Below, in pieces: positions 37,901 to 40,001 of a stretch of 40,001 bases of DNA (position 1 is its first letter; the number at the start of each line of letters is the position of its first letter). Origin of the DNA: a virus; the IMG/VR virus record IMGVR_UViG_3300034061_001236, positions 1-40,001 of that record; one strand, given 5' to 3'. Position numbers and translations under genes: made by a program. The notes below the pieces were generated by a model. The model saw nothing but the letters and a program-made list of their open reading frames with translations. It did not search any database and was not told the DNA's origin.

Positions 37901-40001
37901 CCAGGATCTTCTACAGTTTCTAAAGATAGATTACAATCTTTAGTAATGGGAGGGCATAATCCTAGTATAGAAAACTTGGCTATTTTAATGCACATGCTGC
38001 AGTTAGAAAAACAATTTAAGGGAATGGATGAATTGGAAATGGCATTTAGTCCAGACACAGGTTTAATGGATACTACTCTTCAGATTAAGAAGAGGGATGA
38101 TGCATTTAAACTATTTGATGAAACATCTAAAATTGATTCTGATTTCTTAAAAAGACTAAGAAATAATTCTATTCTTTCTTCATTCTATAAGAGTGGTTTG
38201 ATTATGGATCTTGTAGTTCCATTATTTCCATTGAGACTTAATGAAACTATCTCAAAGTTTGTTGAGAAAAAGATAGACCAAACTAGAGATATGATTGTTC
38301 AAAAGTTTGGGCCTGGGGTAAAAGGAAAAGAAAGATTTATTAACATGTACAACAATGCAGTAGTAAATTACATTTTTCAGAATACCAAGTCTAACTCTCT
38401 TGATAATGATGGAAACGCAGTTACCCTACCGGAATCAGTTCACAGCTTACCAATTAAAGAAGTAACAACAGGTCCTGCAGTATCATTTACAGATAAGGAT
38501 GTAAAAGTTAATTTAGAACAAGCTAGAAAAGATTTTGATGCTAGGATATTCTTGAGTTCAAATAATACTCCTGAAGGTAACAGAGCTAAAAACTTAGATA
38601 CATTTGATGCTGGAGAAAATCCTTTCCCAACATTTCCAACTTATCTTAAGTTTGCAATAGAGAAAGAATATTTAACTACTGTTTACACTAAAGAATCTTT
38701 AGCTAAGAATAAAGACTTTCTTAAGCTTTCTTTCCAAGCAGGCTCAGAAGATTTGGGTTATGATAAATACATTACTCAAACAGCATTGATGAACAGTTAT
38801 AACCGTGCATTTATTATGGGTACTACTAAGTATTCATATACTACAATGGTTATGGATATAATTAATGAGTTTGAAGACCAAAACATCAAAGATAACTTTC
38901 CTGTACTAGCTCAATTGGCTCCAGCTAAATTTACAAAAGATGTAAATGTTTTAGAGTTGAATGATAAAGCTACAGCTAAAGGAACTGTTGCTGATGATTA
39001 TTATAAAAATCTTAGACAACTAGCAGATTATACTGTAAGAAAAGTGGTAAACTCCAATAAGGAAGTTCAGAAAATGGATAATAATAGAATCAGTGATGTT
39101 TTCAAAAACTTTTCTATGTTTATGTATTATCAACATGGAACTGGTTATTCTAAATTAGGGTTTGTTAAAGTCTTGGATCCGGAGAAGTTTACTAAAATTA
39201 TGCAAAATGCTGCAAACTCTTTCTTGAATAATGATTTGTCAGAAGAAACATTAGAAAGAATCTATAACAGATTGAATGCAAAGTCTCAGTTTAAAAACTA
39301 CATGATTGACCCAAGTAATTTAAATGAAGAAGAATCTGTAGAAGATTTCTTAAGTACTTTTTCTGAAGATGACTTTGGAGATATGTCTGACTTCTTAGAA
39401 CAAGGTCCTACTCAACCAGCTATTAATGTTGATGAGTTTGATGTAGCAGATAAATTAACACCTATAGAACAAAACTTTGCAGATGGTCAAGGTGGTAGAC
39501 AAATGCAACCACAATTTAAAGGTAAGTCTACTATGGATCTTATTATATCAGGAGATAGAACTAGAACTACTAGAGCTAATACTGACATACAAAGAATGGC
39601 TAAGGATTATAACTTATCTAAAATATCAGATCTTGTAGGTAAACTTATAAGAATGACTGATAAAACAGGAAGACAAGTATATACTAGAATTACTAAAGTT
39701 ACTCCATTTACACAAGAATATCAAGATGCCACATGGCAAAAAGAAGGTTGGGTAAAATCTGTAACAGATAAACATGTTGGTAATTATCCATATGCTATAG
39801 AGTTTGAAGTAGTAAATAAACCTACTCAACTATCCACTCAAAATCAACCTACAGAAGGTATTCCAAAAGGTCAAGAAGTTGTACCAGGTGTCTATGTTAA
39901 TCAAGGAGCTTTGACTCAAGATGAACAAATGGAGTTATTTGATTATTTAAAACCATATCTTGAAGAACAAGCTGCTAAAACTAATAAAGGTCAGAATGCA
40001 A
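28997..40001 (+). CDS. Virion RNA polymerase fused to a zincin metallopeptidase domain (partial, runs off window)
   Basis: The frame is open from the ATG at 28997 to the window end (3668 codons, no stop seen). It follows the previous stop by 4 bases. Near residues 860-920 a zincin-like domain shows H868-E-A-W-H872, with E913 or E917 as possible third ligand. The polymerase core has RIPT (2494-2497) and DFDVD with D2533, D2535 and D2537; spacing and wording resemble bacterial beta-prime (R-A-P-T then N-A-D-F-D-G-D), and D-x-D-x-D is the known metal-binding motif of crAss-like virion RNA polymerases. K2198 in a GSGSKVA segment may belong to the beta-like barrel. Near 3510-3620 an ASCH/PUA-like segment appears (SGDRTRTTR, 3518-3526). 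Known members are ejected into the host and transcribe early genes. The fusion suggests self-processing, which is unproven. Confidence 0.9.
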   Translation, partial: MISCPITQLPLENFYKYVFRAIKDRLGNDKTFDVNDFMEKLFEESVKKADPETAAKWLQSTPRVINLIITKSFSDKIPLVKGLENIYGLMADFSKPNGEGFQNVLKKYIKPVDTKDLKGEAAHQLSLEFSDEEEEGPEDEKKETNPRVEARLKTPVVMSGTLQSFVPVDPSRKTDTYSERLDKPRAQILTNLAILGDALSMQDPFDGEFTYQGKKVKVKATNLYTFAQQNFNDLDPTTQQEIKDSNFYTSTGRNKEGVTQSDKRVILVITDDAGQNLYFDTEGNLTTKGNGTLVYQFMRDVRQTSKGYTVTDIYGKEEQLMPIETYAQLTYDEKIDGDYPTYLEKVKDDREKELKRLFQIRESALGNDMMLEFSGLSAGVTSDLTATKLPLSDFLKIPGATKKDLKSIRTLKKAEGNFGEGRAVINLNGTDFQVNRSSMPDSVADQIAAVMFDPNIPFETKKDFYSQFIPEDSTTKLAYTMRKHEIIPDMVNQSFRIKLYDKVGDKYGFVTEPIFDFVISKAVLDKASREKLDAGIKTFSDTLKSGRANGKATYMSYKSDLLNDEEYLVYNSNTKQIEVANYIDFLSTLDGYVDLFDGDPGFYNKHLLFNEENKVEKEIKIASAAASQTFEEALEESIKLAEERKALENADKSPMEIEAQVIADRALSPEFRAQLAQQGMEGKYDTYYYAASLIQAINTNISQRYTREAAEQLRDIFAGARYINGKQINTVTDIINRAFPKAEGPLQREVEIIQKTVEPEMPDPTTINPSPKKGSLRSRAPKNDSLNREGYMADEIGEEDTAKVLDWWNNTALGKELQKHIELQHAFNLVNSDVFARFVVSGATLANPDIKGKIQINKGVGTLVDVYHEAWHGFSQLFLTRQEKYSLYDEVINYKDASGNQPYKSMDYKAVDELLAEDFRTYMKSNYIKKGSPIRNKLFRKIMNFIRSLFGKKAINPTEVITDVMNVPAVRELFEKLNYSSNKKSFVRSYKANMDNVDFMMLNRGISKLNRPSDSALSDQDSRLVSDTMDMIISDFVDDWYRERVEEAEETGNYNSLKSGTIGLLIDPDHRAFMYEVIKERLQDKLDEFKEKLHSQEGVTPFSEIKALESSDPNQKTIESEAVAVLRSNKGEDKYVFLKSQIDGFDNLDANMRRGTRVRGESWHGIKIVGDFYSHKSIKKGKKPVGIIVVSSLEDAQVQFDNYKAGGAEEYTDFEVKDVPDYMLSAEQEFMLDNVRILQAAVDNFGDPQWDIKGIEATGTIAYHLENSDFDLSKKKYELDFDMLDENGDEIDEDQENETHDSETPFGSSAGTKKSLMQLADKEVIYILKSLYKVDRNGNVAYNRLGFKERADFKKVWNIVTKAIGGIRDREKAYETLMAEAENFPEIAQLIETKFPDPRLITNTFEIDVSNSFWQTFAKPSVKYWQFTVFPQYEPGTNFLTGETENVLKGFEADVTQSSIEVDSTIRKFESIFKSSIANDYIEKNSDNQSTLKLDDVITAFENKKYPGQLDTSKAFEFAAALGMKLDALPVIKKNIEDRAEYFGLPYIYDIIKDFAGIQKSNKSTEQQLEYLNKFVSNPIGTLRGEIPKGILKSFKKEVAEKNILKRIAELQSQYGYDSANPGILLPDGNRVFENVNHSQVTVTVDAINNVENLSDFWSKPELGYMSHLRPGKSFFTLRSKIFGAMFDTAQGTFDRKGTRSLELLQTAGTQIAEMEGVNTSDLDKLGKFFQGFHTMSLNGIAEFIRHAEKKSAYGIKLLGGKMKVIVNGITNGVDQNLYIDISKFVTKPNEQISDGEIVAVGGYFLDYIAAEFDRIRYFKQNPQDLKNIKGYNREIKDKNDKLIGRAGEFFTAFDNILRDQTKKDLYALASDPLVDLPTHIRNNQGLYLKIQQDIADYFTEKTEAMYNDYFKDLPYVDNKVYEKAGIETKGDISDESKKAVLKSYLFNDWIHKFEMFNIFNGDLSQFNHDKQQASKRAPGSTSDGDGFVNDKYMHEFINKVFNKNTYAKKLAKETGLDLDKFVMNGTLNTGVIADAERKSVYLDEMLESWKEQYTAALTPLYTDKAALKKEIDRRLAKDAKAYKKMTESDGAAFMTFDAYRTLKKQGKSWTIPQETLYQQIVAGEQVDPLKVKEFFPIYKLHYYGSIANAPIATTGMHKFAVAPIIPTIAVKGTELYNLHVKMMKENLQYVAFGSGSKVATLTMTGDFDNIFGDETQKTVSADAPIRKNVIYLEYLKDVTKVASKLKKEISYPTQKRVLLLDGLFNVGDVINKANAEIANNYKANVKDYTETLALDLLNKIGYEYDPKTEKYVGKLDKFIELIRDELGAKEVPEHLIKLLDTTLSDQLSMDFSIHPEADMLEKVIVNRIQKSIIKQKTKGESMVQAPSTFYNGVWDSAYQRDEAIKNNDELIRKYLGSNNLPFYTRGKLNKDGTRQPTSAMKVAIPMNGDFLNILNLKHPDGELIGTTDRLNELIKNDEWLDKNRELITIVGPRIPTDAANSMEFAEVWHFLDASAGNTVIVPTEIVAKAGSDFDVDKIFFMLPNINSDGTLTKAPAENLEQLTKMVKESNSVSKKVRKEKGLPNPQALIDQYKKAAQNKLIKNTRDILSLPDNYASLTKPNNTYLVEDEVEFYDKYSRGYNNKKNAHGESVRINGDKEVMSPSRSLDNDYNLSQHEAMLSGNMPLGIMAKKNKVHALFKSVGAIMPLSYNATVWNDETKKYDEIPAQYDVVIRMRHNKTMFNENISLSNQNNVDGEKIGDIFSHGLQGLLDRANNPFPFKLQIVKEALGTINHLIEAGVSVPEVFAFINNPWIVDYIQKQMYYGGSMAKLQEAPVPSHQVKSTAFRETVASLVSAGGEEMKKIVKQVANYANDRRMMDIADMLKQKDQDKVYIIKTKDAEGEEVLKKATGKRIFHSNDFPVDQIIELKEFEENTDYDSLKTLFKRSGGIANNDNFYYASEALWNRAFPGSSTVSKDRLQSLVMGGHNPSIENLAILMHMLQLEKQFKGMDELEMAFSPDTGLMDTTLQIKKRDDAFKLFDETSKIDSDFLKRLRNNSILSSFYKSGLIMDLVVPLFPLRLNETISKFVEKKIDQTRDMIVQKFGPGVKGKERFINMYNNAVVNYIFQNTKSNSLDNDGNAVTLPESVHSLPIKEVTTGPAVSFTDKDVKVNLEQARKDFDARIFLSSNNTPEGNRAKNLDTFDAGENPFPTFPTYLKFAIEKEYLTTVYTKESLAKNKDFLKLSFQAGSEDLGYDKYITQTALMNSYNRAFIMGTTKYSYTTMVMDIINEFEDQNIKDNFPVLAQLAPAKFTKDVNVLELNDKATAKGTVADDYYKNLRQLADYTVRKVVNSNKEVQKMDNNRISDVFKNFSMFMYYQHGTGYSKLGFVKVLDPEKFTKIMQNAANSFLNNDLSEETLERIYNRLNAKSQFKNYMIDPSNLNEEESVEDFLSTFSEDDFGDMSDFLEQGPTQPAINVDEFDVADKLTPIEQNFADGQGGRQMQPQFKGKSTMDLIISGDRTRTTRANTDIQRMAKDYNLSKISDLVGKLIRMTDKTGRQVYTRITKVTPFTQEYQDATWQKEGWVKSVTDKHVGNYPYAIEFEVVNKPTQLSTQNQPTEGIPKGQEVVPGVYVNQGALTQDEQMELFDYLKPYLEEQAAKTNKGQNA

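Noticed and set aside
29000-40001. Splitting the long 3' frame into several genes at internal methionines
   Set aside because: No stop codon was found in this frame when reading the translation, and known domains run along it in one frame.

Overview
The window is a 40 kb piece of a crAss-like phage genome (Crassvirales, tailed dsDNA phages of Bacteroidota). This rests on recognisable family proteins in the expected order, on a giant protein carrying the RNA-polymerase motif DFDVD, and on base composition and signals that suit a Bacteroidota host: AT-rich sequence, no Shine-Dalgarno sites, and a TAnnTTTG promoter-like element. All real genes are on the + strand. Stops are 10 TAA, 1 TGA and no TAG, and no TAG interrupts any long gene, so the standard code fits. 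No tRNA, CRISPR array or insertion sequence was seen. The longest gap between genes is 116 bases.

Layout. Positions 1-263 hold the C-terminus of a gene with a PKD/Ig-like domain, probably a tail appendage or adhesin. Positions 264-379 hold two hairpins (the second a good intrinsic terminator) and a Bacteroidota-type promoter candidate. From 380 a tightly packed gene train starts: a conserved 193-aa protein, two ring/tail-adaptor-like proteins (220 and 344 aa), and a 1791-aa protein that looks like the tail muzzle/stabilisation protein. These four and the next gene are joined by ATGA or TAATG overlaps. Then come large proteins of the type expected to be packed in the virion and ejected: 1624 aa, 803 aa, 989 aa, 1048 aa, 2271 aa, and a gene from 28997 that is still open at the end of the window (more than 3668 codons). 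A free-standing GIY-YIG homing endonuclease lies at 18387-19022, directly in front of the 1048-aa gene.

How the genes may work together (inference from family knowledge plus motifs). The first four genes build part of the tail barrel and its gate. The later ones are cargo. The 2271-aa protein has a long glycine zipper that could enter a membrane, and a PD-(D/E)XK nuclease domain. The giant protein joins a zincin-type HExxH metallopeptidase domain to a single-chain RNA polymerase that should transcribe early genes after ejection. Three adjacent cargo proteins (1624, 803 and 989 aa) share a set of short linear motifs, [LM]-x-K-A-[QE]-x-G, [MF]-Q-x-G-G and P-E-A-A-Y-G, that could be packaging, docking or processing signals.

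Main points for a second look: the shared motifs; the homing endonuclease whose first six residues copy the start of the downstream gene; the seven-glycine zipper; the fused protease-polymerase; and the AT-rich interior of the 1624-aa gene.
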